A stretch of DNA of 64,000 nt from Ga0077555 sp963761475 (GCA_963761475.1 CAVXGT010000012.1:62001-126000), one strand, 5' to 3'. Counted from the first letter of the stretch, positions 34,369 to 44,215 are shown. Translations and numbers: made by a program. Notes: generated from the sequence alone by a model not told the origin.

Positions 34369-36870
34369 TCAAGCGGCATTCGCGCCGCTCTCCAGGCGCG
34401 CATTGATCGACGCCACTGCCATCACCAGCTCGCGCGCCGGCACCGGCTTCGAGAACAGATACCCCTGCACTTCATGGCATCCCGCCGCCCGCACCCGCGC
34501 CAGATGCTCCTCCGTCTCCACGCCTTCCGCCACCGTCCGCATTTCAAGGCTTTCTGCAAGCCGCGCCACCGCCCCCACGATCGCCTCGCACGCCGCCCGC
34601 TGCGTCAGGTCGCGCACGAACGACTGGTCGATCTTGAGCTTGTCGAACGGGAAGCTGCGCAGATGCGACAAGCTCGAATACCCCGTGCCGAAATCGTCGA
34701 GCGCGATCGACAGGCCCAGCGCCTTCAATTTGTGTAGCGCGTCGAGCGTCGCGTTATCGTGTCCGAGCAGCAGCGATTCCGTCACCTCCAGCTCCAGCCG
34801 CTCCGGCGCCAAGCCGCTGGCCAGCAGTGCATCGGCCGCGATCTCCGCGAGGTCCGGTCCACTGAATTGCGCCACCGATAGATTGACGGCAACCCGCAGC
34901 GGGTGCGGCCAGCTCGCCGCGTCCCTGCACGCCTGCGCCAGCGCCCAGGCACCGATGGCGATGATCGCGCCAGTCTCTTCCGCCACCGGAATGAACTGGG
35001 CCGGCGACACCATGCCGTGCACCGGATGCCGCCAGCGGATCAACGCTTCGCAACCCGTCACGCGTTGACTGCTGAGCGATACGATCGGCTGGTAATGCAG
35101 CTCGAGGCCACCGTCCGCCACCGCCGTCTGCAGATCCTGCTCGAGTTGCCGCCGCGCCCGCATCCGCCCTTCCATCTCGGGGGCGAAAAACACAAGCGTG
35201 CCGCGCTTCTCCCCCTTGGCCCGGTAGAGTGCGATATCCGCGTGTTTCATGAGCGTCCCGGTATCAGCCCCGTCCTCTGGCGCCAGAGCTATGCCAACGG
35301 TTCCTCCGATCTCGACCCGGTTGGAGGCTAACTGGAAAGGCAGATGCAGCGCTTCGACGATCCGCAGGGAGATCGCCTCCACGCTTGCCCGATCAATGGC
35401 GCCATCCAGCACGACGGCGAACTCGTCCCCACCGAGCCGCGCCACCAGGTCCGACTTGCGCACCGTCTCGCAAAGCCGCCGCGCAACCGCAATCAGCAAC
35501 TGATCGCCGATCGGGTGCCCAAGTGTATCGTTGACCTCCTTGAAGCGATCGAGATCGATCGCCAGAAGCGCAAATCTGCTCCCGTCCTTCGCCGTCAGAC
35601 TGTCCAGCGCCTCGCGGAAGCGGAAGCGATTGGCAAGGCCGGTTAGCGCGTCTTCCCGCGCCATGCGCGCAATGCGCTGGCTTGCCACTTTTCGCTCCGT
35701 CACATCCTCGTGGATTGCGACCCAACCGCCGCTCTCGAGTGGCCGCAGCGAAACCTCAACCACCCGCTCGTCAGCCATCACCTGTTCGAACCGGAATTCC
35801 TCGCGGCAACTGTCGACGGCTGCCAGCAATTGGCGCCGTTGGCACTCATCGTGCAGGATCGGGGGAATGTTATCGCTGAGCCGCGAGCGCCGATGCTCGA
35901 GCACAGCGCCAAACGGCACCCCCGGTCGCGTCAATTCAGCCGGCAGCTTGTAGATCGTTGCGTAGGCTGCATTGCAGACCACCAGTCGCTCGTCGCGATC
36001 GAACAGAGACAGGCCCCGCGCCATGTTGTTGAATGCGATATCGAGCCATTGGTTGACCTGCTCGAGACGGGACTTGTGATCGAGCAGCTGCACCGCGTTG
36101 GCGCGAAACGTCTCAATCGCCCGCACCATGGCGCCGAATTCGTCCGGCGCCTCTCGGCCCTCGAGCTTGATGTCGGTCTCGTTTTCCGCCAGTCGCAGCA
36201 TCGCCGTCGAGATCGCATGGAGCTTCAGAATCATGCCCCGCAGCAGCACCATCGCCAGCGGCCCGATCAGCAGCGCTGCAACGAGCCCGATTCCAACCAC
36301 CGAATTGACGAGACTGTTGGCGCTCCGCAGCAGCACATTTGCCTCCCGCTCCGCAATCGAAACGCTCTCGCCCCGATGCTCCCGCACTAGCCCCTGAAGT
36401 TGCGACGCCTTCGCCGTATAGCCTTCAAGAACCGATAGCGCGCTGTCCTGTGCGAAGTTATCCGCCAGGTGCAGCACTTCCTTGCCAAGCCCCGCCACGT
36501 CTCCCAGCACCGGGCGGGCGCGAGCTGCAAACGCCTTGCCCGAGCGATCCACCAGAAACTCGATGCGCTCCACCACCTCTTCGGCCATCCGCCGGTCGCG
36601 CACGATCTGCTTGCGGTCGAACTCCAGAGGCGCCGCCTCGATCACCCTCCGATGTCGCTCCAGCAGCAACTCGATCTCGCCGGCTTCGACTGCACTGATG
36701 AGCGATCCCCCATAGAGGATCTGGGCGGCGCGCCCGGTATGCGATGCGAAATAGACAGCTGCACCAGCCAGCGCGATGATGGCGATGAAAACGAGCCCGC
36801 CGACGAGATAGAGTTGGCCGGCAATCGTTTGACGCAGAAACTGAAGCACAAGCACTCTCCCGATGCTCAC
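34369..36870 (-). CDS. Membrane GGDEF-EAL protein with HAMP and PAS
   Basis: An 833-residue cyclic-di-GMP enzyme. Transmembrane helices at about 20-43 and 188-212 enclose a ~145-residue periplasmic helical sensor. HAMP at about 212-265 is followed by a coiled coil, PAS at about 275-395 (FDRDERLVVCNAAYATIY), a diguanylate-cyclase domain with intact RLGGDEF at 478-484, and a phosphodiesterase domain with EALIRW at 608 and DDFGTGYSSL downstream. Both active sites look intact, so it could make or break the messenger. Its ATG overlaps the stop of the periplasmic-binding-protein gene (ATGA), which points to a ligand-binding partner feeding this receptor. Confidence 0.9.
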   Translation of the reverse strand: MSIGRVLVLQFLRQTIAGQLYLVGGLVFIAIIALAGAAVYFASHTGRAAQILYGGSLISAVEAGEIELLLERHRRVIEAAPLEFDRKQIVRDRRMAEEVVERIEFLVDRSGKAFAARARPVLGDVAGLGKEVLHLADNFAQDSALSVLEGYTAKASQLQGLVREHRGESVSIAEREANVLLRSANSLVNSVVGIGLVAALLIGPLAMVLLRGMILKLHAISTAMLRLAENETDIKLEGREAPDEFGAMVRAIETFRANAVQLLDHKSRLEQVNQWLDIAFNNMARGLSLFDRDERLVVCNAAYATIYKLPAELTRPGVPFGAVLEHRRSRLSDNIPPILHDECQRRQLLAAVDSCREEFRFEQVMADERVVEVSLRPLESGGWVAIHEDVTERKVASQRIARMAREDALTGLANRFRFREALDSLTAKDGSRFALLAIDLDRFKEVNDTLGHPIGDQLLIAVARRLCETVRKSDLVARLGGDEFAVVLDGAIDRASVEAISLRIVEALHLPFQLASNRVEIGGTVGIALAPEDGADTGTLMKHADIALYRAKGEKRGTLVFFAPEMEGRMRARRQLEQDLQTAVADGGLELHYQPIVSLSSQRVTGCEALIRWRHPVHGMVSPAQFIPVAEETGAIIAIGAWALAQACRDAASWPHPLRVAVNLSVAQFSGPDLAEIAADALLASGLAPERLELEVTESLLLGHDNATLDALHKLKALGLSIALDDFGTGYSSLSHLRSFPFDKLKIDQSFVRDLTQRAACEAIVGAVARLAESLEMRTVAEGVETEEHLARVRAAGCHEVQGYLFSKPVPARELVMAVASINARLESGANAA

Positions 36871-37673
36871 AGCAGCTTTTCGGCCGCGACGTCTCGTGAT
36901 GCCTCGATGATCGCCTTCAAGATCGCATTCGGCTGCCCCAGCGTGACCAGGTTGAGGATCTGCTCGACCGGTTCGTCGGTTTCGATCTCTTTGACCACGC
37001 CCGCGTCGACCAGTCCGAGCTGGGCGATACCAAGTGCACCTTCGTGCTGGGCCGCAATCTTCAACACGTGGCGGGGAGCTTCGACGACGATCATCCGACC
37101 CGGCTTGAACGGCTGGCCACCCGTCACCCGCGTCCGAACCGTAGTCGGCACGCCGCCACCCGGCTGCACCGTCACCACCGCAATCGGACGATCCTCACCA
37201 CTGAACGCCGCCCAACTGCTCGCCTCGCCAAGCAGGATGCGCCGGAGCTCCGCTACCGACAGTTTCGTGATTGGATTCTTCCGATGCACCACGAAGGCAA
37301 CGCGCGTTCGCGCCACCTCGAAGGCTTGCAGCTTGTCGATCGCCAGCTCGGGACGGATCCGCCGCAAATGCGCCTGCTCACCGGCAAGTCCGCTCGAGAT
37401 CATGGCAAGGCTCGTGCGCCCCTCCAGCAATGAGACCAGCCCGTGAATCGACTTGTTGGCGATCACGTCGAGCTTCACTCCGGCGCGTTGCTCGACCAGC
37501 CTCTGATAGGGCGCCAACAACTGATTGGTGAAAGTTGTAGAGCCCTGAATTGTGATAGCAGAGCTCGGCCGTGCCGCCTCCGCGCGCAGAGGCGTGGGCC
37601 CACTCCAGCAGAGCCCGCAAACCGCGACCACCGCCGCAAGACCGCCCGACGGGCGGGATGAACGAAAACGCAT
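36867..37673 (-). CDS. PstS-like periplasmic substrate-binding protein
   Basis: A 268-residue exported protein: signal peptide SGGLAAVVAVCGLCWSG, then ITIQGSTTFTNQLLAPYQRL, the PstS-type opening in which the phosphate-binding Ser/Thr residues lie, and later VAFVVHRKNPI and LGEASSW. Members bind phosphate or related oxyanions. There is no ABC permease or ATPase nearby. Instead it overlaps, by 4 nt, a membrane GGDEF-EAL gene, so it probably acts as a sensor subunit rather than a transporter. ATG 37673 was chosen at the signal peptide; the open frame extends further upstream. Confidence 0.8.
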   Translation of the reverse strand: MRFRSSRPSGGLAAVVAVCGLCWSGPTPLRAEAARPSSAITIQGSTTFTNQLLAPYQRLVEQRAGVKLDVIANKSIHGLVSLLEGRTSLAMISSGLAGEQAHLRRIRPELAIDKLQAFEVARTRVAFVVHRKNPITKLSVAELRRILLGEASSWAAFSGEDRPIAVVTVQPGGGVPTTVRTRVTGGQPFKPGRMIVVEAPRHVLKIAAQHEGALGIAQLGLVDAGVVKEIETDEPVEQILNLVTLGQPNAILKAIIEASRDVAAEKLL

Positions 37674-37702
37674 GAAACGCCACTCCAAAACTGACAACCT
37701 CT

Positions 37703-37737
37703 GAGAATTCTCATTTCTAGAATTACAACTTATAATT
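37703..37737. promoter_or_regulatory. AT-rich palindromes upstream of the PstS-like gene
   Basis: GAGAATTCTC (37703-37712) is a perfect palindrome, and AATTACAACTTATAATT (37721-37737) is palindromic apart from its centre and two positions. Both sit 30-65 nt upstream of the PstS-like start in a very AT-rich patch for this genome, a likely promoter/operator zone for the PstS-like/GGDEF-EAL pair. Confidence 0.4.
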
Positions 37738-37902
37738 GTTTTTCTTGACGATTTCCCTAACCGTGGCCGCGCAATTTCAGCCACTTCATTGCTTTGCAAT
37801 TGATGCGAAAGCAGACGCCGCGCTTCGTCGGATCGTCATCTCCGAGTGCTACCAATGGCATCTTCCTCTCATGGTGCGGCTACGCCGTTCAGGAGATTTT
37901 CG

Positions 37903-37992
37903 ATGCTCTGGTTGTCACTTAGATGGGGCCTGCCCAACACAGCGCCCCTTCTCCTTCTTCCCCTGGCTCTGCTCGCGCTCGGCCAGCTCTGA
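37903..37992 (+). CDS. Possible 29-residue single-pass membrane peptide
   Basis: An open frame starting MLWLSLRWGL and ending ALLALGQL, almost entirely Leu/Ala/Pro after a short Trp/Arg head, hence a potential transmembrane helix. AGGAG lies 7 nt before ATG 37903. It lies between the PstS-like gene and the 3' end of the large fusion gene, on the opposite strand to both. Size resembles known small membrane proteins, but no family is recognised and chance cannot be excluded. The rest of the gene-free stretch 37674-38038 shows only the AT-rich promoter zone. Confidence 0.35.
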   Translation: MLWLSLRWGLPNTAPLLLLPLALLALGQL

Positions 37993-38038
37993 TCACCCAA
38001 GCCACGCCGATTGTGCTCCCGGGTCCTGTCGGCGAACC

Positions 38039-41000
38039 TCAGGCGTCCACACGCAGGCCATCGGTCGCCACGGCCTCGCGCGTATCCGCGCCTGCCTCCT
38101 CCGGCACCGTAATCTGGCCATCGAGACCTATTGCGATCACCTGCCCATGCGCGATCCGATCCCATCCCGCACAACCCACCACCATCGCGATATCGCGCTC
38201 CCGCGCCACGATCGCCATGTGGCTGAGCCACCCCCGACCTCACAGACGACGCCGCCTGACCGCAGCACCTCTGCGAGCCAGGCCGGATGCACCGCCTGGG
38301 TGACGAGGATGTCACCGGCGGCAAAGTCGAGAAGATGCGCGCCGCGCTCGGCATCCCTCTCCGCCACGACATAGGCCCGGCCGCCAGCGACCCGGCTGCC
38401 CGCAACGCGCGTCCCAGCGATGCCCCCGGCCGCGCCTTGTATGGACCGCCCCCCTGGCCACGACGCCACCTCGACTGACGCCACGGATAGCTCGCGCGGC
38501 AGGGCGCGCACCTCGAGCATGGATTGCCGCCTCTCCGCCCGCGCCTCCGCACGCGCCGCCATCTCCGCGACCCGACCGCCGTCGAGCCCGCGAATCTCAT
38601 CGAGCGTGAGATGAAAAATACCAACCCCGAGCCCAAACCTCCCGCCAACAACCAGCAGGGCCTGCCGGATCGCCGCCAAATCGCCCAGAACCACGTGCTT
38701 GGCGTCTTCCTTCAAGGTCTGCAAACGCCCGGCCAAAGCCACGATCTCGGCGACATCGGCGGGCATCTGGCCATCCGGCCCGCCATCGGCGATGCCTGCA
38801 GCGCCAATCTCAAACCCTGCAACGAACGCCGCCAGGGCTTCCTGATCTTCGCTGAACCGCGCCTCTGCCAGTTCGTAGTCCAATCTCGAGCGGTGACCGA
38901 GCGCCCGTTCCAGCGCCAGCTGTCGGCGCTGACCCTCGCCAGCCATGGCGGCTTCGACCCCAAGCTGCAGGAGACTCCCGCCGCTGGGCGCGAGATGCCC
39001 GCCCACATCGAGCCCTGCGGCTTCCAGCGCCTTGCGCGCCTCCTGCAGGCAGAGATCCGCAAGAATATTGACGATCTCGGCCTCGACGTGATGCTCGCCG
39101 ATGAACCGGTCCACCAATTCCCGCACCATGGTCAACAGCAGCGGCGTCTCCAGCGCCTCGAAATCGATGGCCCGAGCCCGCGCACCAGCCTCCAGCAACG
39201 CCGGCGCCACCTCCTCGCGAAACCGCGCCTCGATCCCCTTCGCTCGTTTCAACACCCCCCGCACCTGCCAACCCGCCAGTCGCGGCGCCCGCGCCTGCTG
39301 CTCCACCTGATTGACATAGAGCCGCCCGAACACGACCGGAAACAACGGCGCGGGAGCTTCAGCCACGCGGTAGGCCAATCCAAGCCGCCGGCAGGCGAGG
39401 TCGACGCTGCCACCGGCCGCATAGAGCGCCTCGATCAGTGAGGCCGAGACCGGCGTCGGCGTTGGCAGCAATTCGGCCATCGCATCACGCACCAACACCG
39501 GGTCGCGGCCGTTACCCGCATCGACCAAGCACAGTGCCGCCTCCCACTCTTCCAGGCCGGCCTCGCTGACACCGTGCACGCCCGTTGTGATATCGCGTGC
39601 CTGCACGATCAAAAAGCGGCCGCCTGCATAGACCCATTCGATATCCTGCGGACAGCCGAACAACACCTCGAGCCGCCGGCCCGTATCCAGCAACGGCGCA
39701 AGGTCAATCGGAGGCTCCGCCCCCGCAATCGCCTGGCCGCTGCGCCGGCCGAAGCGATGCGTCGTAGGCGAGCGTTCTCCCGACACCAGCGCCTCCCCCG
39801 CCCCCTCCACCATCTCGACGAGTGCCAACCCCGCTGCATCGGGAGCACGAGTGAACAGCACCCCGGCATATTCGGCCGCCACCATCTGCTGAACGATGAC
39901 GCCGCCTCGCATGGCACCGCCCGTGAAAACGTAGCTTTCCATCCGGTGGCTCGTATACGAGCCGAGCACCGTCTCGATCGCCGCGCCGAGCCGATCTGCC
40001 GGCACATCCGTCACCGTCGCGAAAACCCCCGCATGGCTTGCCTGCGCGCCATCCTCGCCCTCTGCCGTGCTCCGCACCGCAAAAGGCCCCCCACTCGCCG
40101 CCCGAGCGATCCGCCGTTCCAGCCGGTGTCGTCGATCTGGTGGTGTCGCCTGCCACAAAGCCGTGAACTGCGGCGTCAGCACGAGCCCGCGCGGCACAGC
40201 GACGCCGGCACCCAGCATGCTGGCGAGGCGGCGGGCCTTGCCGCCGATACCCGCCACATGCTCGGCATCGGCAAGATCGACGAGCCCGAGCGCGCGCACC
40301 GTGCCCCGCCCCGGTCGCCGCCGCCGCTTCCGCTTGGCGCCAACCACCTGCACGACAACCCAGCGCTGCGCGAAGATCAGCACCAGGCTGACAAGGACAT
40401 AAAGCCCGATGGCTCCCGGCAACATCGCCATCAACACCGCCATCACCGGAGCCACGATCAGCCAGCACAACACCTGCTGGCGACCGCTGCGCGTCAGAAC
40501 CCAGTCGACATAGAGCGCCATCGCCAATCCGCAGACGACCGGCAACACCAGGCTCGCATCCGGCTGGTCGAGGCGTCCGATCATGGCCCACTCGTAACCT
40601 CCCAGCGCTGCAGCCTTGCCCACTGCCGTGCTGGCCATCGCCAGGATCGGCAGCGCCATCAGCGCCAACAGATTGCGCACCGGCGTCATGCCATGACGGT
40701 CATAAAGTGCGCGCAAGGCCCGCGCCCTGCGCACGGAATCATCACTGAGACGCGCCTTGAGAGCGGCCACCTCGCCTTCGATCTGCGCGGCCAACAATTG
40801 ATCGCGCTCGGCCTTCACCGCGAACGGCAGCACCACCGCGCGCGACAACACGGCAAGCCCGATCAGCACCGAAAGGAAGCCCCACGAGCGGGCCAATTGA
40901 TGAATCAGCTCGCCAAGCCAATTCGTCGCCCGCTCGTAGGAGCCCTGGCTTCGTCGTGCCAAGAGTTCCTGGACGTGCGCCGGCACTGCCACGGTCGGCG

Positions 41001-42147
41001 TGTACTCCCAAGGCAGAGTATAGCGTCCGCGGAAATCGCGCCCCGCGCGCGTCAGCGTCAACCCGAGCAACTCGCCGAAAAAGCAGCTCCGCCTCTCATA
41101 GCAGGCAACCACCACTGGTCTGAGCGCCAACGCGCCGATGGCCTCCTCGAGCGCCGCACTCGTCATGCGTCGCATCGGCAGATTGATCGCCCCTGGCAGG
41201 TGTCCAGCCGCAAATTCACCGGGATAGCGCACATCAACAACCACCGCGCCCTCGGCCTCGATCAACTGTCGCGCTTCGTTGGTATCGAGCAGACGCCTGT
41301 TGTTTGGATAGGCTGGGATGGCCCGCGTCTCGGCAAGCGAGTTGCGATAGAAGCCGCCAGCGCTTCGCCCCTCCGTGATCCAGCGTTCCAAACCGCCGAC
41401 CACGAACCGGCAGTCCACACCCCTCGCAGCCAGCGCCTGGCAGGTCTCCGAGCTACGGTTCCCGTTGTGACAAATGAGCAGCGCCTTGCGGCCGGCAAAA
41501 TCGAAACCGTTGGCGATGAGATCGGGATATCGCACAGCCTTCGCCGCCGCGAACGTCCCCATTTCGACCTCCGCCGGCTCTCGAATATCCAGCATCACAT
41601 AGCCATGGTCTCCAGGATCACTCACCACACGCTCGGCCTCGGCCGTGGTCAAGCCGAGGGGATGAGTGGACTGCTCCCTCGGGGATAGCTCTTTGAGCGA
41701 CCCGTCATGGCGCGGCTGGCCCGGCAGCCGGCTGGGCCGCGTCAGCGTTGCCGACAGGCGCTCCCAGTGCGCCTGCTTGGCGGACTGCCACTGCAGGTAA
41801 TTGAGCCCCGCGAGCACCATTGCGACGACCATCGCGCCGCCCAGCGCCCAGGTCATGGTCCGCGACCGAGCCTCTCGTTTGCTACCCGTCCGCACCGCCG
41901 CAAAGGCTGCTCCTCCTCCGAGCAGCGCCCACACCAGCGCACCAAGTTGCGACAGGCTCCCGATCGATCCGACAATCAATTCCGGCGACGGGATGGCGTT
42001 CGCAATCGGCACCGCTCCGGCGATGCCAACAATCAGTCCCAACGCTGCGCTGCAGCAGCGGGCGATCGGCTCGAGCCCAGGCCACCAGCCGGAAACCGGC
42101 CTCGCCGGTGTCATCCTGGCGATCAACCGCCACTGCTCCAGCCGCAT
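38039..42147 (-). CDS. Giant membrane fusion: rhodanese x2, YidC/Oxa1-like, rifampin-phosphotransferase-like
   Basis: About 1,370 residues after correcting one frameshift. Numbering from the upstream GTG at 42204: hydrophobic segments ~50-105 and ~117-137; rhodanese 1 ~185-285 with Cys in LICHNGNRS; rhodanese 2 ~305-400 with VVDVRYPGEFAAGHLPGAIN and Cys in ACYERRS; a YidC/Oxa1-like domain ~425-620 (FLSVLIGLAVLSRAVVLPF, ALYDRHGMTPVRNLL); a basic linker KRKRRRRPGRG; a PEP-synthase-type ATP-binding domain ~640-875 (PFAVRSTAEGEDGAQASHAG, VIVQQMV, DIEWVYAGGRFLIVQARDIT); a helical middle domain ~890-1240; and a swivelling His domain whose WLSHMAIVARE appears only after adding one G to the run at 38231-38235. 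No PEP/pyruvate barrel follows, the layout of rifampin phosphotransferases. ATG 42147 is a tentative start. Confidence 0.75.
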
Positions 42148-42455
42148 CAAGTAAATGCCACCCCTGCCAATTCGCCGCGCCACCCGAATGGTCGCCGAGA
42201 CCACCAGCGCCCGTGCTCATAACAACAATCTATACGTGCTTTTTAATTATCTTACTATCTTAAATTGCATATTTCGAAGGCAACACGCCGCGCCATTCGA
42301 TCGGCCCAATTAACCAGACAACAGATTTACCGGGGCGAACTTATCCTCGCACGGAGCAACGGGCCTAGATTCTGCAAACCGGTAGGTATTCTTTCCTATC
42401 GCTCTCGGGGCGTGCGCCAGCAGCCCCAATTCGAGCCAAGCACAGGGCGCCCAGC
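42148..42455. other. Divergent intergenic region, AT-rich
   Basis: About 300 bp between the fusion gene and the DnaA-C gene. Bases 42220-42270 are strongly AT-rich, and on the minus strand TATAGA could serve as a -10 element for the fusion gene. I see no gene, repeat or clear operator in the rest. Confidence 0.4.
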
Positions 42456-42860
42456 ATGTTGCAGAGCGAAATACTTGAGCCCACCACCCCGATCCACGTC
42501 CCGCCCCCCACCCTGAAAGGCCCATCCGGCAACTTACTCAAACACACGATCGAACAGACCATCGCATCGGTCTTCGCCATCGACGTCACAACCATTCGCG
42601 GATCGTCCCGCGGCCGGGCCAAGGTGGCGCTCGCACGCCAAGTTTCGATGTACCTGGCGCACGTTGCCTGCTGCCTGCCCCTCACCGAAGTCGGCCGTCT
42701 CTTCGACCGCGACCGGACAACTGTGCGCCACGCCTGCGCCGTCATCGAGGATCGCCGTGACGAGCCGGATTTCGACAGGCTGCTTGCCCTCCTCGAACAG
42801 ATCGCCAAGCGCCAGGCAATCGCTCACGGTTGGCCAGCCGCAGCGGGAGAAACCGACTGA
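42456..42860 (+). CDS. Stand-alone DnaA domain-IV DNA-binding protein
   Basis: A 134-residue protein whose core matches the C-terminal DNA-binding domain of the replication initiator DnaA: RGRAKVALARQVSMYLAHV, then LTEVGRLFDRDRTTVRHAC. This is the helix-turn-helix plus signature that recognises DnaA boxes, without the ATPase domain. Similar orphan proteins occur in Hyphomicrobiales. It could bind DnaA boxes and modulate replication or transcription. Its TGA overlaps the ATG of the next gene (TGATG), so the two products are probably made together. Confidence 0.8.
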   Translation: MLQSEILEPTTPIHVPPPTLKGPSGNLLKHTIEQTIASVFAIDVTTIRGSSRGRAKVALARQVSMYLAHVACCLPLTEVGRLFDRDRTTVRHACAVIEDRRDEPDFDRLLALLEQIAKRQAIAHGWPAAAGETD

Positions 42861-43768
42861 TGAGAGCACGCCGTCATACACGACCGGCCACCGACATCAC
42901 CGCGGACGTAGTGAATTTGCTTGGCAAGCTCGCCCGCAGGGGAGCCCGTATCGTCGCAGCCAGCTCAACCGACACCAGCGTCGAGATCTGCCAGCCGCAC
43001 GCAACGGGCCTCACGGGGATCGGTAAATCCACCGCCGCCGCGTTGCGCTTTGCCACCAAGCAGGGCTGGATCGCCCCTGATACCGATCCAGCGACCCCAG
43101 TCGACGCTACCGCGCCTCCACACTTGACCTTGACCCCCTCCGGCCGACACGCCCTCAAGTTCGCCCGCGCCCGCCGGACGCTCGCGCGCACCAGCGCCAC
43201 CCAACCGCCAGCCGTGACCATCCCCAGACAACGGCCTCAACGCAATCTGGCGGAAAGCCCGCTCGATTGGCTCCGCAATCGCAGCGATACCGCTGGCGTG
43301 CCCATGATCACCGCAGCCCAGCACGAGGCCGGCGAGCGCTTGCGCTCCGACCTCACCCTGGCAGGCCTGACGCCGCGCCTCACCATGTCCTGGAGCGGCC
43401 TGCCATCCGCCCGTGCATCACGAAGATCCGGCGCCTCGCATGCCCCATCCAACCAGCCTGACGTCATGGTCGCAGCCCGCCAACGCGTCAACCGCGCCCT
43501 CGCAGCCGTCGGCCCCGAGCACGCCGGCATCCTGATCGATGTCTGTGGTCACCTGAAGGGCCTCGAGGCAATCGCCACTGCCGAAGGATGGCCGCGGCGC
43601 TCGGCCAAGATCATCCTGCAGCGCGCGCTGACCGCCCTTGCCCGCCACTATGGCATCATTGCCCCGGTCTCGGTGGACCGCGCCATAGCCGACCGGTTGC
43701 GCCATTGGGGCGCCACCGACTACCGCCCGACGCTCCATCGTTGGAGCGATGGCAGCGAACCGACATGA
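42860..43768 (+). CDS. DUF6456-domain protein
   Basis: A 302-residue protein. The C-terminal ~170 residues match the alphaproteobacterial DUF6456 pattern: SPLDWLRNRSDTAGVPMITA, QHEAGERLRSDLTLAGLTPR, and VGPEHAGILIDVCGHLKGLE followed by GWPRRSAKIILQRALTALA. The N-terminal half has a helix-turn-helix-like segment. Function unknown. Start overlaps the DnaA-C stop by one base (TGATG), and a purine-rich GGGAGA lies upstream. The constant pairing of these two genes suggests a common task in DNA regulation. Confidence 0.75.
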   Translation: MRARRHTRPATDITADVVNLLGKLARRGARIVAASSTDTSVEICQPHATGLTGIGKSTAAALRFATKQGWIAPDTDPATPVDATAPPHLTLTPSGRHALKFARARRTLARTSATQPPAVTIPRQRPQRNLAESPLDWLRNRSDTAGVPMITAAQHEAGERLRSDLTLAGLTPRLTMSWSGLPSARASRRSGASHAPSNQPDVMVAARQRVNRALAAVGPEHAGILIDVCGHLKGLEAIATAEGWPRRSAKIILQRALTALARHYGIIAPVSVDRAIADRLRHWGATDYRPTLHRWSDGSEPT

Positions 43769-43783
43769 CCCGCCAATCGCCGT

Positions 43784-44215
43784 TCACCCCCCTCGCGCAT
43801 GCTCCGCATCAGCCTTGATGCGGGCGACCATGGCCGCAAATCCATTGGACCGCTGTGGTGTGAGATGGGCTGCCAATCCCAGGTCGCCAAACACCGCATG
43901 CGCATCGACGGCAAGGATCTGCTCTGGTCCCCGCCCGTCGAACATCGCCAGTACGATCGCAATCAGGCCCTTGACGATGTGGGCATCACTGTCGCCGACG
44001 AAGTGCAACCGGGGGCCGTCAGCGCCCGTCTCCACCCGTGTCGCCAGCCACACCTGGCTGGCGCACCCACGCACCTTGTTGGCCTCGCTGCGATCACTGT
44101 CGGCGAGCGGCGCCAGATCCCTGCCCAGCTCGATCAGGTAGCGATAGCGGTCTTCCCAATCGTCCAGCATCTCAAAATCTGCCCGGATGCCATCGAGCTT
44201 TTCATTTGCCGTCAT
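43784..44215 (-). CDS. sufE: Cysteine desulfurase sulfur acceptor SufE
   Basis: A 143-residue SufE. The active Cys is in NKVRGCASQVWL, which takes persulfide from SufS and passes it to the SufBCD scaffold for Fe-S cluster assembly. IRADFEMLDDWEDRYRYLIELG and FGDLGLAAHLTPQRSNG are family signatures. ATG 44215 gives the standard N-terminus. The rest of the suf operon is not in this window. It converges on the DUF6456 gene. Confidence 0.92.
   Translation of the reverse strand: MTANEKLDGIRADFEMLDDWEDRYRYLIELGRDLAPLADSDRSEANKVRGCASQVWLATRVETGADGPRLHFVGDSDAHIVKGLIAIVLAMFDGRGPEQILAVDAHAVFGDLGLAAHLTPQRSNGFAAMVARIKADAEHARGG

Noticed and set aside
39574..41688. 704-residue plus-strand open frame opposite the large fusion gene
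   Set aside because: Arg/His/Gln-rich shadow with no domain; the minus strand carries recognisable rhodanese, YidC and ATP-binding motifs.
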